From Apis mellifera (taxonomy: Eukaryota > Arthropoda > Insecta > Hymenoptera > Apidae), in contig NC_037649.1 in assembly GCF_003254395.2 (NCBI RefSeq), forward strand, positions 10,007,931 through 10,071,930: DNA of 64,000 bases, read 5' to 3'. The notes beneath the pieces were generated by a model. It was not told where the DNA came from and made no database searches. It worked only from the letters and a program-made list of their open reading frames with translations. The stretch's first letter is position 1. Each line of letters begins with the position of its first letter. Below, piece after piece: positions 12,701 through 25,316 of the stretch. A program made the position numbers and the translations under genes.

Positions 12701-15289
12701 TCCTAATAATTGAAATTCTTTGAGAATTCTAGTTCCTTTTGCTGAATGACTCAATTGCCCAAGAAATAAAAAATACTTTTGACAACAAGTAGTAGACATG
12801 TGACGAGGTGAAAACAAACATTCATGAGCAGATTGAGCTGTTCGAATACTAGAAATTTGTTCATCAACATCTGCAATTAATTCAAATAATAATTTTGTAC
12901 TCTCAGGTTCCGGAATTTCAAGCAAACAGTTTAATAAATCGCAACCGGCTAATGTTGCTTCACGTGCAAGATTAGCATTTGTTGCCAATTCCACTCTACT
13001 ATAACCATTGGAACATGGTTTAAAGTAACGTACAAGTCTTTTCATAAATAATCTATGATCAGAATCATGTAGTATTCGCGAAGTATCTTCACGTGAGCGT
13101 AATATAGATCGTACTACCGGCCAATTCCAGGCAAGAGCGTCTTTAGAGCTGAGTACTTGAGCATCTTTTAAAAGAGGCGTCGTTGGTGATTCTCGACGTA
13201 ACCAATGTCTACTAGATGTTCGTTGACGTCTTGGTAATGTTGGTCTCAACCAAGTACCAGCTTGTAAAATTTTATCAAGAAATAGACTTGCAGGTGCTGG
13301 TCTTCGTCGCATCATAGTATGCATTCGTTCTAAAATTGCAACAGCTGCTAAAGCTTGATGTTTTCCAGTACTTGCATGTTCCAATAAATTTGGTAAAGGA
13401 GGAGTAAGATCACATACTTCAGAGGGTAAAAGAGAATGTGCAAGATGTAATAATGCGCCTAACAGAACTGCCGCTCGTACAGAAATAAAAGTATCGGTGG
13501 AAACAATAGTCTCTGCTAAAGCTCGATGTAAACCACATTCCAGTAATGCATAAACCAATAGTGCTAAATGTATTTCTGTAATATTTGGACAACGTGATGA
13601 TAAAGATGGTAAAATGTATTTTCCTTCAGCTGCAACGAAACCTTCCGACAATTTCCAAGAATCACGAGTTCTACTAGGATCTACAGCTGCTAAAGCAACA
13701 TCAGGTTCATCCGTCCAAGTGGGTAAAGGTAAATCCAACAACTCGTAAAGTAATTCTAAAACAGCACCTCTTACTTCAAGTTGTTCAACATACAATACAT
13801 CTGATATAGCTTTTAATCCTGAATTATCATCAGGTCGACAAAAATGTAAAACTCCAGAATAAGATCTTAGTATACTTAGTAATGCTAATTTGCTTGCTGC
13901 AAATCTGTCTCGTTCTTCTTTTGTTCTATCTATAGTTGCAGAATGAAGCTCACAATAAGGAGCTGCAAAACATAAAAGAGAAACACTATTCCTAGTATCA
14001 GGAGTATTTAATAATCTTAGTAAAACTCCTACAACAGATTCAATTATAGCAGGGCTTTGTCCAGTCATGGCAGCTCTTGCAAGGGCACTAATTCCTCCAC
14101 AACTGATTAACAAATTTGAATTTAAAACACCCAATTCACAAAGAGTTGCTAAAAATGCTCTAAATGCTCCATCCTTTTCTTCAACTCCTCCATTTGTTAG
14201 GCTTATTAAAGATCTTGCTAAAATAGGACTAAAATGTTTTGGAGCTAATACTAAAATCCTTCTAACAAGTCTAAGAGCTTGCATCCTTTCTATTTCATTT
14301 CGTAAATTAACATCCATACTTCTAGCCACAAAATATGGATATTGCAATTTATTAATTGCAATAACATCTTGTTCTTTTTTGAGCATATATCGTACAGCTC
14401 GTAATGCAGCTGCACGAACTTGTGTTGCTTCATGTACAAGTCCCACTCGTAAACTATAAAATCAAATAATATATAATAATATAATATAACAATATAATTT
14501 AAATAATATAATGTATAACAATATAATATATTTATTTATTATTTGTAATAAATTATTTTTAAATTCTTACCAGCAAAATATATCACTGATGGAATATCCA
14601 TAATCTGAAGAATCATTTTCACTAATTAATTTAACAATAGCATTAAGATAAGCTAATTTCTTTACACTTGGAACATTTTCACGTTGGCAAAGATTAGTTA
14701 AAACTTCCTTCACATTTTCTTTCAATCCTATGAAATAAATTAAATTTTTAGATATATAAGAGATAGAAGAGATATATAATGAATACAATATTTTCAAAAT
14801 ATTTATACTAGAAATATAAATATATACATATATATTTCTATAAGTGTAATTAAAACTTTTTTATTATATTAAAAAGCATATAGTCATTAATATTAAATAT
14901 AATTTTAGATCTTTTATTAAATATTTTTTATTTTACTTTGCTCTATTCTTACTTTATTCTAAATATTTCGTAAAAGAAATATTTATTGTTTTGCAAGATA
15001 TAAATTAAAAATAAAATTGTATATATAATTATGAACTGATATAAGCTAATTATGTTATAAAAATACTATGGATACAAAGTTGCAAGTTACAGGTTAGGTT
15101 ACTAACCTCTTGACAGATCGAGTTGCACGCAACTGTCTTCACTCTCTTGACGGCCTATAAAAAGAATACATAAATAGAAAACGATGTAGTTTTAAAATAA
15201 AGAAATTGACAGCCAATGTTCAACATACTTCGATGAGATCTGCTCGTACGAAGACTCCTACCCCAAATCATCCAACTAGAAATTGCCAT
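9785..15289 (-). CDS. rictor: RICTOR, rapamycin-insensitive companion of TOR (TORC2 subunit)
   Basis: Scaffold subunit that defines TOR complex 2, which phosphorylates AKT and other AGC kinases. Exons 5' to 3' on the minus strand: 15229-15289, 15107-15154, 14571-14727, 11259-14453, 11061-11196, 10629-10999, 10424-10526, 10218-10325, 9785-10147. They sum to 4542 nt, 1513 residues; vertebrate RICTOR is about 1700. The N terminus (DIFCCLRVGLVHEATQVRAA, about 85-105) matches the conserved RICTOR N-terminal helical repeats, which continue through the unusually long 3195-nt exon. The RICTOR_V-like segment SAIWALGHMGTSTAG begins near residue 1020. A cysteine/histidine cluster (C1287, C1290, H1296, C1300, C1303) recalls the zinc site reported in the human C-terminal domain (inference). 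The donor at 11060/11061 (GTGTTA) is the least certain junction; it was chosen because it keeps the frame. A second in-frame Met lies at residue 7. Confidence 0.93.
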
Positions 15290-16196
15290 TTCTTTACCGG
15301 CTGCTACCCACGATCACAATCAACACTTTTTGTCCGATTGTTATTACAAGTCTTTTGCATGATATATGTCATTCTTATTGTTAACCTGAAGCCCGAAGCA
15401 CTATAAATGCACTACTAATAAATCAAGTATAACACGAATCAAGTGTTACATGAGAACGTTGCACTCAATGTAACGCACTCTTCGAGAAAATTGTAGATTG
15501 TAGATACCTGAGAAAGTTGCAAGAGTCACGATAGACATGTAATCAACAAGAGTATATACTTTTTTTCCTAATTTCCCGGTAGATCTTAGATAGCGTAATT
15601 TTTATATTATTATTTCTTTTTCAAATAATATTTTATAATAAATATAAGCTTTATACATTAAATATTTTAATTCTGAAATGATAAAATATTTTCCGTTCTA
15701 TAAAGATACACGTAAAATACGCTGTATGACATGCTTGACTGATCTAGACTAGTCGGTGTTCAGAAGATACAATTCTGAAATAATAATATTTATATATTAT
15801 CATATTTTGTACAGTTATATATATTGAACATTTGAAATTTATTATACTTTATTAATTGTATAACATTTATACAAGTATATTGATGTTAAAATATAAATAA
15901 ATCAATGTAATTTTTTATTTAGAATAAAAATTTATTTAATCATTATTATAATATTTACATATATGTAAAAATCTATTAAAATATAAAAGTTATTGTAAAA
16001 AAATTTATTTTTTTACATAAAAATTAATCATAGTAACTATTATTTTATTATAAAATTATTTACTTGATACAACTTTAATTATGTTCCAAAGCGAATATCA
16101 TTTTTTGATTTTTATAGATGGACATACTGTAGTCACAAAGTAGCTTTCAACATTGAAAAGTCAAGTGAAGAAATTATTTATTAGAATTTTAGAAAA
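15290..16196. promoter_or_regulatory. Divergent promoter region between RICTOR and proteasome beta-1
   Basis: A 907-bp head-to-head gap between the RICTOR start (15289, minus) and the proteasome subunit start (16197, plus). Two GC-richer patches, about 15290-15560 and 15715-15775, are the likely separate or shared promoters; the rest is AT-rich. No protein-coding exon seen. Confidence 0.55.
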
Positions 16197-17499
16197 ATGG
16201 CACAAATGGTGGATAATTTCGCTCAATCTCACATAGGTTCAGTTACTGATAATTTAGTTCAAGATTGGGTTTCTTCTGAACAAAGTACAGGAGTAAGTTT
16301 AATACATTTACACATTAATATGTTTTAAGGTTAGAATGACAATGCAAACTTAAACGTATCGTTAATAAAAATTTAAAATAAAATTAAATATTATTTTATT
16401 TTTTTATATTTATATACTTATATATAATCTTTAATTAATAATACATGTTCGCAATTTTAATAATCCTTTTTCTTTTCACGTTTAATACAAATTTTGTATT
16501 CTTTAAAAAGATCTTTATATTTTTATATATTTTAATATAATGTAATGATTTTTTAAATAAATAAATAATGCTTTTTAAAATTATTTTATTAATTAGACAT
16601 CAATTATGGCTTGTGAATTTGATGGAGGAGTAGTAATTGGAGCAGATTCTAGAGCTACCACTGGGTATGATATTTATAATTTAAAATTATTTTCTTAGTA
16701 ATATATAACTAGTAACATAATAATAATTAATGATAATATTAACATTTTTAGGGCTTATATCTCAAATCGTTTTGCTGATAAATTAACTAAAATCACAGAT
16801 TATATTTATTGTTGCCGTTCTGGCTCTGCAGCAGACACTCAAGCTATTTCTGATATTGTTGCTTATCATTTAAGCCTTCACAAGTAAGTAGAATTTATTT
16901 AAATTTATGAAAAATTTATGTATTTATGTATAAAAATTATATATAATTAAATTAATATTATTATAAGAAATAAATTATCATATTATAAATTATCTTGCTG
17001 TTTGTGTTTTATTTTTTATAGAATGGAATTAGGCATAGAACCTTTGGTAGAAACAGCAGCAAATGTATTCCGTGAATTATGTTACAATTATAGAGATTCC
17101 TTAATGGCAGGAATTTTAGTGGCAGGATGGGATAGTCGTAAAGGAGGTCAAGTTTATAGTGTACCTATAGGTGGCATGTGTGTAAGGCAACCAATTTCCA
17201 TTGGAGGATCTGGTTCAACCTATGTATATGGTTATATGGATTCGCAATATAAACCTAATATGTCAAAAAATGAATGTGTTAAACTTGTTGAAAATAGTAA
17301 GTATTTAACAATATTTGATCGATATAATATAATTATTCAATATTTAATATAACGCGATTTTATCTTTACAGCATTGGCATTGGCAATGTCTCGCGATGGT
17401 AGCAGCGGTGGTGTTATTCGAATTGGCGTTATTACGAATAAAGGAATTGAAAGAAAAGTTATATTGGGTAATGAATTACCACGATTCTATGAGGGATAA
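16197..17499 (+). CDS. Prosbeta1: Proteasome subunit beta type-6 (beta-1, caspase-like catalytic subunit)
   Basis: Catalytic beta-1 subunit of the 20S proteasome, cleaving after acidic residues. Exons: 16197-16292, 16597-16664, 16752-16883, 17022-17296, 17372-17499; 699 nt, 232 residues, near the 239 of human PSMB6. The first exon encodes exactly the 32-residue propeptide ending in STG, and exon 2 opens with TSIMACEFDGG, so Thr33 becomes the N-terminal nucleophile Thr1 after self-cleavage. Asp17 (GADSR) and Lys33 (FADKLTK) of mature numbering are in place. SRDGSSGGVIRIGVI near the end is the usual beta-1 C-terminal block. A poly(A) signal AATAAA is at 17590-17595, 90 nt after the stop. Confidence 0.96.
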
Positions 17500-18469
17500 A
17501 ATTAGATTTAAACAAATTATTTACACCAATTATATTTTTTATTTTTTAAAATCTTATGTCAGTCGTATTCTATTTCTGAATTAAAGCAAAATAAAAAAAT
17601 TTACTACTTTTATTTTTTTACAATTGCAGTTCATCCTAAAGTAATATTTTATATATATGTCCTAAATAGATTATTAAGAAGTATCATATTAACAGCAATA
17701 GTACTTTTGAATAGCTATTAATAAATAATTCTTTGACACCCGAAAATCATCCAGGAACTTGGTTGAAACGCGACCGTCAATGTGATCAAACACATCTATA
17801 CAACTACTACCATATTTAGGTCGTATTATCCACTTAGGATTCACTCTGGTATATACCCGGTCGTTTTAACTTCGTACTTAATGTCCATTGTCGGTTTAAT
17901 GAGAAAATTGTCACAATGGCACAATCGTGATGTGTGCAATCGTATCGAGCCGCTCGAGCTTCTGGCTCTTTTCAGATGAACTGTCATGCTAGTTGTAGCT
18001 GGTCTTCCGTAATATCCATTACAACCTTCTACACTATATATAACATCAAGTAGCGTGTCATATATTTGAAATAATTTCTCATTCAATTCAATGTAAAATT
18101 ATATTTTTCTCGAGTGTTATATCGCGCGTGTAATCATATATTTACAAAACATTTTATATCTTTATATTTTTATATAAATTTTATTATTTGCAAATGTACC
18201 AAATTCGAAATAACAAAATCTCGCAGATATATAATTTTTTCCAATAGTTTTAATGAACTGAAAAATTAGCAAGTATAAAAATTAAGGTAAGCATTATTTT
18301 TAATCATATTATAAAAATAAAATAAAAATGTTCATGCTTCTGTGCTTTATTTACTTGTATTTTCATATTTTTTAAAAAAAATGTCAATTAATTCTCAAAA
18401 GGATTTACCTTCTAATTCAAAACGCCTAAAGGCGTTTGAAACAACCACAAAATTCCATTTTGCAACAAA
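17500..18469. other. Intergenic: 3' UTR of proteasome gene and 5' region of transporter
   Basis: The first 100 nt are the likely proteasome-gene 3' UTR. A patch of higher GC at about 17735-18060 is probably promoter or 5' UTR of the downstream transporter. An 81-codon minus-strand frame in it (17841-18086) resembles no known protein, so I do not call it. A short hairpin at 18416-18440 sits 30 nt before the transporter ATG. Confidence 0.45.
18416..18440 (+). promoter_or_regulatory. GC-rich hairpin just upstream of transporter start
   Basis: TTCAAAACGCCT and AGGCGTTTGAA form an 11-bp stem with one bulged A and a two-base loop. It ends 29 nt before the ATG at 18470 and stands out in AT-rich sequence. 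If transcribed it would be a 5' UTR stem-loop; whether the transcript includes it is not known. Confidence 0.4.
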
Positions 18470-21400
18470 ATGACTGCGGAGGGTAGTATGGAGGATCGTC
18501 AACCAAATTGGTCGCAGGATATGCCAACAGTGCAGGAAGTCGGCGAAATGATGCGAAGTTTTGGCTTATGGGATTACGGAGTTTTTGGGTTTATGTTGAT
18601 CGCTTGTGGTTTTGTCGGCATTTACTTCGGTTTTATTAAGAAATCATCAGGAGTAGATGAATATCTTGTAGGTGGCAGAAATATGAAAACGTTTCCCGTT
18701 AGTCTGAGTCTTATAGCAAGTTTCATATCGGGTAGGAAATACTTATTTCTAAATAATCACAATTATTCGTGAACAATAAATTTTTTATAAAAAATTCAAC
18801 AATAGGTATTTCGTTATTGGGTACACCGACGGAAGTGTACGTACATGGCATTAGTTATCTCTGTGTCGGTTTCGGAGTTATCATCGTTGGTATTGTAACG
18901 TCAGGAATCTATTTACCAATTTTTCACGAACTCAAACTCACAAGCACCTACGAATATCTCGAAAGACGATTTGATAGAAAGATCAGAACATTAGGATCAG
19001 TACTTTTTTTAATTGGCATCGTGAGTTTCTTTGAAGAATATTAATTTTTATTTCATTCACTCCAACTAATTCATTCAAAACTTCCATAAAAAAAGATAAA
19101 TTATTCTTCTAGATGACATGGCTTCCTATTGTTATTTACGTGCCAGCATTGGCTTTTAATCAAGGTACCAAATGTACATCGAATAATTTTTAATAAAAAC
19201 AAGTCGCATGGAACTAACGTATAAAATAATATATTTACAGTTACCGGAGTAAATGTACACGTAGTTACTCCGTTCGTGTGTATTGTGTGCATTTTTTATA
19301 CTTGTGTGGTAAGATATAATCTTATAGATACCACAAAGTAAAAACACAAGTAGAAACTCAAAAAAATTATAAAATAATTCGCGTTTTACTAAATAGGGTG
19401 GTTTACGAGCAGTAGTATGGACTGATTTTATTCAAACCTTCATAATGTTTGGTTCTATGTTACTAATTATCATCAAGGGAACATCTGATGTAGGTGGATT
19501 ATCATTAGTAATAAGAAGAAATCTGGAATCTGGAAGGCTTGAATTACCTACGTGAGCATTATGATATCATAGTTTTAAAATAAAATAAAACATGACGAAT
19601 TAATAATCTTCAAGTTATACTAATTTTTGAATAGGACAGATTGGAGTCCTCTTACGAGGCATACGATCTGGTCCCTCGTCGTTGGTGGTTTTTTTCATTG
19701 GTTGCAAATATCCGTAATCAATCAAAATATGATTCAAAGATATCTTGCATTACCTACATTAAAATCAGCTAGAAGGTACATTTATTTTAATCTTCTATTA
19801 TTCGCACGATAATAAATTTGGAAGTTAATTACTTATTAAATCTGAGAAATGAAATGAATATTTTTTAGAGCACTCTGGATTTTCATAGTCGGAGTCTTGA
19901 TTTTAATGGCAATATGCGGATACGCAGGAATGTTAATATATGCTTGGTACCATGTATGCGATCCACTTACTACAAAGGTAATGATTACACTTCCCTGATA
20001 GCCTAATTTCATGATATATCATGAACTGTAACTAATAGAAAGATTTCATATCCAATATTATGTCATTTGTATCATCTAACATTTTATATTTTATATACTA
20101 CACATATATATATATATTTAAAATTTTTTCAAATAATGCTATATTTTTAACATTAAAAAAAAATTAAAAAAAAATTGAATACATATATATGTATATATTT
20201 TTTTTTTACATAGTTAGCAGGCGCGAAAGATCAATTGTTACCATTACTTGTTATGAATATATTAAATGAATTCCCGGGTCTTCCAGGCCTTTTTGTTGCC
20301 GGAGTATTTAGCGCAGCATTGAGGTAATTTTTCTTATTTTTTATATTCATATTTGTTTAAAAAAATATTCAAAACTAAACTAAATTTCTATAATATTTTA
20401 GTTCTTTATCTACCGGTTTGAATTCGATGGCTGCGGTAGTATTGGAAGATTTTATTAAACCTTTCAGAAAAACGCCTTTTTCTTCGAAAGCCGCGGATAT
20501 TTTATTAAAATTAACGGTAGTTGTTCTTGGAGTAACTTGCGTAGCCCTTGTATTTGTCGTTGAGAAAACAGGATCTCATGTATTGCAGGTATAAAATATA
20601 TAGAAGAATATAGTTTAAGAGAATTTTTGTTCCAAATAAAACATGTATGTTTTAGTTGTCCACGAATTTAGCCTCCATTACTAGCGGCCCGTCTCTTGGA
20701 ATTTTCAGCATGGGTGTTTTATTGCCCTGGGTAAATGCTAAGGTAAATGTTAAAATGTAATAATATGAAAATGATGAAATAACAATGTGTATAATAATAT
20801 TATGATTTTGTATGAAATATAGGGTGCTCTAATAGGTGGTATTTCTGGTTTGGGTTTTATGGGATGGATTAGCCTTTCGGCTGAGGCAGCGATCGCTAGT
20901 GGAAGAATAAAGTGAGAATAGAAAAATGATTTTAAAATCTCTGTAATGATTTATGATGTTGCACAATGTAAAACATTTCGGCAGATTTGACGAGAAACCA
21001 GTCAGCACAGAAGGATGCTATTACTCGTTTCCTCAAGTGGAAAATTTAATGTTACTCGAGCCTCCAGATACGATTTTGGATAGTGACGAATTTCTTCCGT
21101 AATTATTACATTATAAATATATATGAAAGAAAAAAACTAAAGAATAAATTATTCGTTTACTTTTTAGTAATTATAATGTTAATCGATACTTTTAGAGAAC
21201 CTCTAGCATTGTACCGTCTCAGTTATCTTTGGTATACTGTAACTGGTGCATTGGTAACAATGACCATCGGCCTTGTTGTGAGTCTTATTTCATCTGAAAA
21301 TATTGAAAAATTAGATCCAATGTTATTGGCACCGTTTATACGAAAATTGTTAAAGACATCTGACAAAGAATCCCAACAAGAGGCAAGCAATAAGATTATT

Positions 21401-21562
21401 TTCTTCTAAAGATAAATATCTCTCTTTCAAATAAATTTTTGTTAGAATTATCTTTGATAATCCATGCTTTATTGTTTCTTATAGGCTGGAAATTTAGAAA
21501 TAAATAATCTGGAAATACGTAGAACTGGAGAAGAAAACGTAGCTGAAAGTGTATTACATTAG
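18470..21562 (+). CDS. SLC5-family sodium-coupled solute transporter (monocarboxylate/multivitamin-transporter-like)
   Basis: Multi-pass plasma-membrane symporter that uses the sodium gradient; the substrate cannot be read from sequence. Exons: 18470-18731, 18806-19020, 19113-19164, 19241-19308, 19397-19551, 19635-19775, 19869-19977, 20214-20323, 20402-20588, 20656-20742, 20823-20911, 20985-21098, 21196-21382, 21485-21562; 1854 nt, 617 residues, normal for the family. The sodium:solute symporter signature GGLRAVVWTDFIQ is at residues 200-212, and FPGLPGLFVAGVFSAALSSL spans the junction at about residue 371, as in SLC5A8/A12/A6. Many hydrophobic helices start from about residue 35. The junction after 21382 has no GT; a GC donor (GAG|GCAAGC) restores the frame to the last exon. 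If that intron is kept, the protein ends instead after eight other residues (ASNKIIFF). Confidence 0.9.
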
Positions 21563-24500
21563 TATGACCTTGACTTGATGATCATGATCTATGTTGATCG
21601 AATCAGGGGTCGGCAAACTGTATGAGATGAAGTGTTTGGTTGACAGGCTGAAATATTAAATTAAGAGAATTGAGTCTAAAATAAGTTAAATCAATGGAGA
21701 AAATAAAGTACAAAATGACTCGAGTTAGAGTTTGGATGAGTTAAAATACCGAGGCAAGGGAGACGAACTTATCTAATATAATTTTTAGTTAGTGAGACGA
21801 AAGAGTTTGATAATGGACTATGAAATATGAATAAAATTTTAATAGATTTTTTACACTTATTCATAGATATAATATTCATATGTATATTTCAACATTAACA
21901 GAAATGTACAAAGATAATATATATATATACATTAACATTCTAATATTATATATTAGCAATATTTTTAATAAAATTTTTAACTTCGCTGAAAAATATAACA
22001 TTCAAAATATAAAAAACGATTAAAATATAAGTTTTTTCTTCCATTTTCATTGTACATAAAGTTAAAATGAGAATATAATATTTGAATAATCAGAAAATCA
22101 AATTAAAAAATATATTTTTCATAATACTTAAAAAATCATTATAAAATAATAAATTATTAAATATCAATATTTTTCTCATTAATTCATTCGAACATATATA
22201 TACGCAAAATAAAATCAAAAACTACATTTTCTTTTCATTTATGTACAAACAAATTAGATAAATCAAAAGATAGATTCAGAAATAAATATATCTCTGAAAG
22301 AGATATATAACAGTAATTCTTTTAGATTATTATAGATACTATGTTCAGCATATTACTATTACTATTATTACATTTTTACACTAATCATATAATAAATTAA
22401 GATTATTTCGAACTGTAAAAATTCGTGTTCGTGCGTAACTCGTGCAGTTTGTATTTATATAAAATTAAACATCAGATTATAATATATTGTAAATATGTAT
22501 AGAGATTTAGATATTATCTGAAAAATACAATGTCTAACAGATTGATCGTATCGCTTAATTTGACGTGTAAAAAATTGTACTGAAATTTTGTACTTGCAGG
22601 GAATGACGCACAAACTGCACAAGAATTGTTCCTTCCTATAAATTTCAAGACGTAACGTGATACAAACGTGTTTTGTATAATAGTATTTATTATATCAAAT
22701 ATTTTTCATCATTGCGTTTGTTTCATAATGTCTCGTTTTAAATATTTATCGTTATCATGTTCTTATATATTTCTTACATAATATAATGTATAATTAAATA
22801 TTAACTCAAAAAAAAAAAAAGGAAATAAGTAGTCTAAAAATTATTTGAATAAGTATTTAAAAAAACGCAGTAAAATATATGAGTAATAATAATACATAAA
22901 GTAAAGTTTATTTTTTTTCTAAACGAAATATGTAATATTCATCAAGCGTAGATTTGTTAAACGAGATATTAATTTTCTACTAATATTTTATAATTACAAT
23001 TTTCTTAAATATATGCATTAAATAAGCATTCTCTAAATAAATATACATGTAGATATGCGGACACATATACATGTATTTATTTTTTTTATTCACATATATA
23101 GTTTCTTAGACAGCTACGCGTCTGAAGAAATTATAAAACTTTGTGCTATCATTTTAAAAAACGAAGAGTAAGAATCATATTCTAATTTTAAATTAAATTT
23201 TGAAGCCAAAAGTATCGATACTATCATTCAAGTTTGTTTATTTGGAATCTACTGTAATTTTTTATCAATTTTTTTGACATTTACAATTTTTGATGATACT
23301 AATAAGTTTTTAAAGATTGATAGAATCATATTTTGAAAAGAAATATCGATACCTTTGTTTCTTTGTTAGAGATATAATTGATATTTTAAATATCTATCAT
23401 ATAAAAACGAACAATACTGTTTAAATAAGAAAATAAATGAAATTTTTTTTTTTTTTATTTCTTATTTAAGTTGATATTGTCAGTTTTTATATGAATTTTT
23501 CTTAGCATAATTGTTGCAACTATTTTATACAATCTGGACTAGATTTACGATTCAGTATAAAGAAAGCTTTATATTCTCTTTTCGTTTTACTATAATGACC
23601 TATTAATGAACTGGCCACGTTGTTTAATCTTGAAAAATTGCGAATCACTAGTATACAAAATATTTTATCTATCTCTCAATTATACAATATAATAGACATA
23701 TCAATCATGATTCATATGTATACAAATATAAGTATACATATAAGTATATAAAATATTTTTCAATCATACAAATATTATAATGAAGATTTCAAGAATCCTC
23801 TCTTAATGTTAAAAGAAGATTTAAAAATAATTTTTTCAATTCTGAAATAAACATCAAACTAGTTTCCTGATAAATATATGAAAAAATATACAAATATACA
23901 AATTTGTTTAATTAATATTAAATGACAATTTGTTATTGTTACAGAACAATGTACAAATTATTAATAAGATTAATAAAAATGAATATAAAAATTATTTATT
24001 ATAATTTTATCAAACGAATCTGAAAAAATTAGAATTATTATAAGATAAAAAGATTATTACATTTATTAAAAAATTTTATAAAATTTTAAAATATATTCAT
24101 TTGAATTTGTCAATTTACTATTTATCATTTAATGAATTATATTTCGAGATTATATTTTTATTCTTCTAAAGATTGAAAATATATTCATTTTGAGGTAGCA
24201 TATTCAACATGGTGTATTCAGGCGTGTTCAAAGATGATTTCAAATATTTGGTCCCATTTTAAAATCAGAATTTTTCATTACTTATCATATGTAATAGTCT
24301 GAATTTTAAAAAATTTACTTTCTAAAATATTAATTAAATATAATTTAATATTATTAAAAGTAAAATGAATAAAAATAATCGATACATAATTTAATGATAT
24401 TAATATTAAAAAAATAATCTTTTCCAAAAAGATAGATTGATTTATTTAAGAATATTTAAAATAACTAAAAATAAAGTCTTATTATGAGAATTATAAATAA

Positions 24501-25316
24501 TTATAAATGAGAAAAATTATTCATTAATAAAATATCATATAATAAACAAATAAGATATTGGTCTAATTTTCTAATTCTGTGGTAAATAAAATTATATATG
24601 TATACATATATAGATATGAACACATATTAAATTCTATTAAATTTATAAATTATATCAAATATTGTGCAGGCAACAGACTTTCCAACGGATATCTTATTTT
24701 TATAATAATTTATCCACTTATCTTATGTACAAATTAAAAAAAAATCAAATAAAGTTTAATTCCATTAGAGACAATCACGTGGACGTCAATGTCTGCCCAT
24801 AATATAAATCTTATATCTTCACAATATTTTTTTTCTATTCTTGAGACAAATGTGTCTATAATTTATCATTGACGTTAAAATATCATTATTAATAAATTCA
24901 AAAAAAAAAAGGAACTTATGAAATCATTAACTTTCTAATCAATATGATTTTCATTCCTTATCATTTAATATTTTATAGCTAATTGTATATAAATTGACTT
25001 TATGTTTAAATGTATGAAAATATAATTGAGGCAGTTAAAATTTAAAAATTAATTTTTAATAATAAATATCTTAACATAGATAATAATTCTAAGCAATAAA
25101 TTTATAATATATACGTTAAAAAAATGTATATTATAAATAATTTTATCTGCCTCAAAATATAAATTTAATAAAATATTTTAAATGACATCTTTTGAACTAC
25201 GCAGCAATTAATCATAACTTAATTATTAGAACCAAATTCAAAAGATACCATTGGAAACAAACGCTTCGAACTGGAAAACAGTGTTTAGTTATAAGTTGAT
25301 CGTTACAAAGTTTTTC
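21563..25316. other. Convergent intergenic region (3' UTRs of transporter and period)
   Basis: No coding exon is supported over 3.75 kb. The DNA is extremely AT-rich. It should hold the 3' UTR of the plus-strand transporter from 21563 and the 3' UTR of minus-strand period up to 25316. A hAT-type terminal motif lies at 21604-21620. The rest is TA/AT simple sequence and A or T runs. Confidence 0.5.
21604..21620 (+). mobile_element. Remnant of a hAT-type transposon terminus
   Basis: CAGGGGTCGGCAAACTG matches the general form of hAT terminal inverted repeats (CAGGGGTCGGCAAAC type). It sits 41 nt after the transporter stop codon, so it probably lies in the 3' UTR. I did not find the inverted partner in the next few kilobases, so it is a truncated copy or a chance match. 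Confidence 0.45.

Noticed and set aside
17841..18086. 81-codon minus-strand open frame between the proteasome and transporter genes
   Set aside because: No recognised domain and wrong strand for the flanking genes; its GYYGRP resembles a PER motif only by chance.
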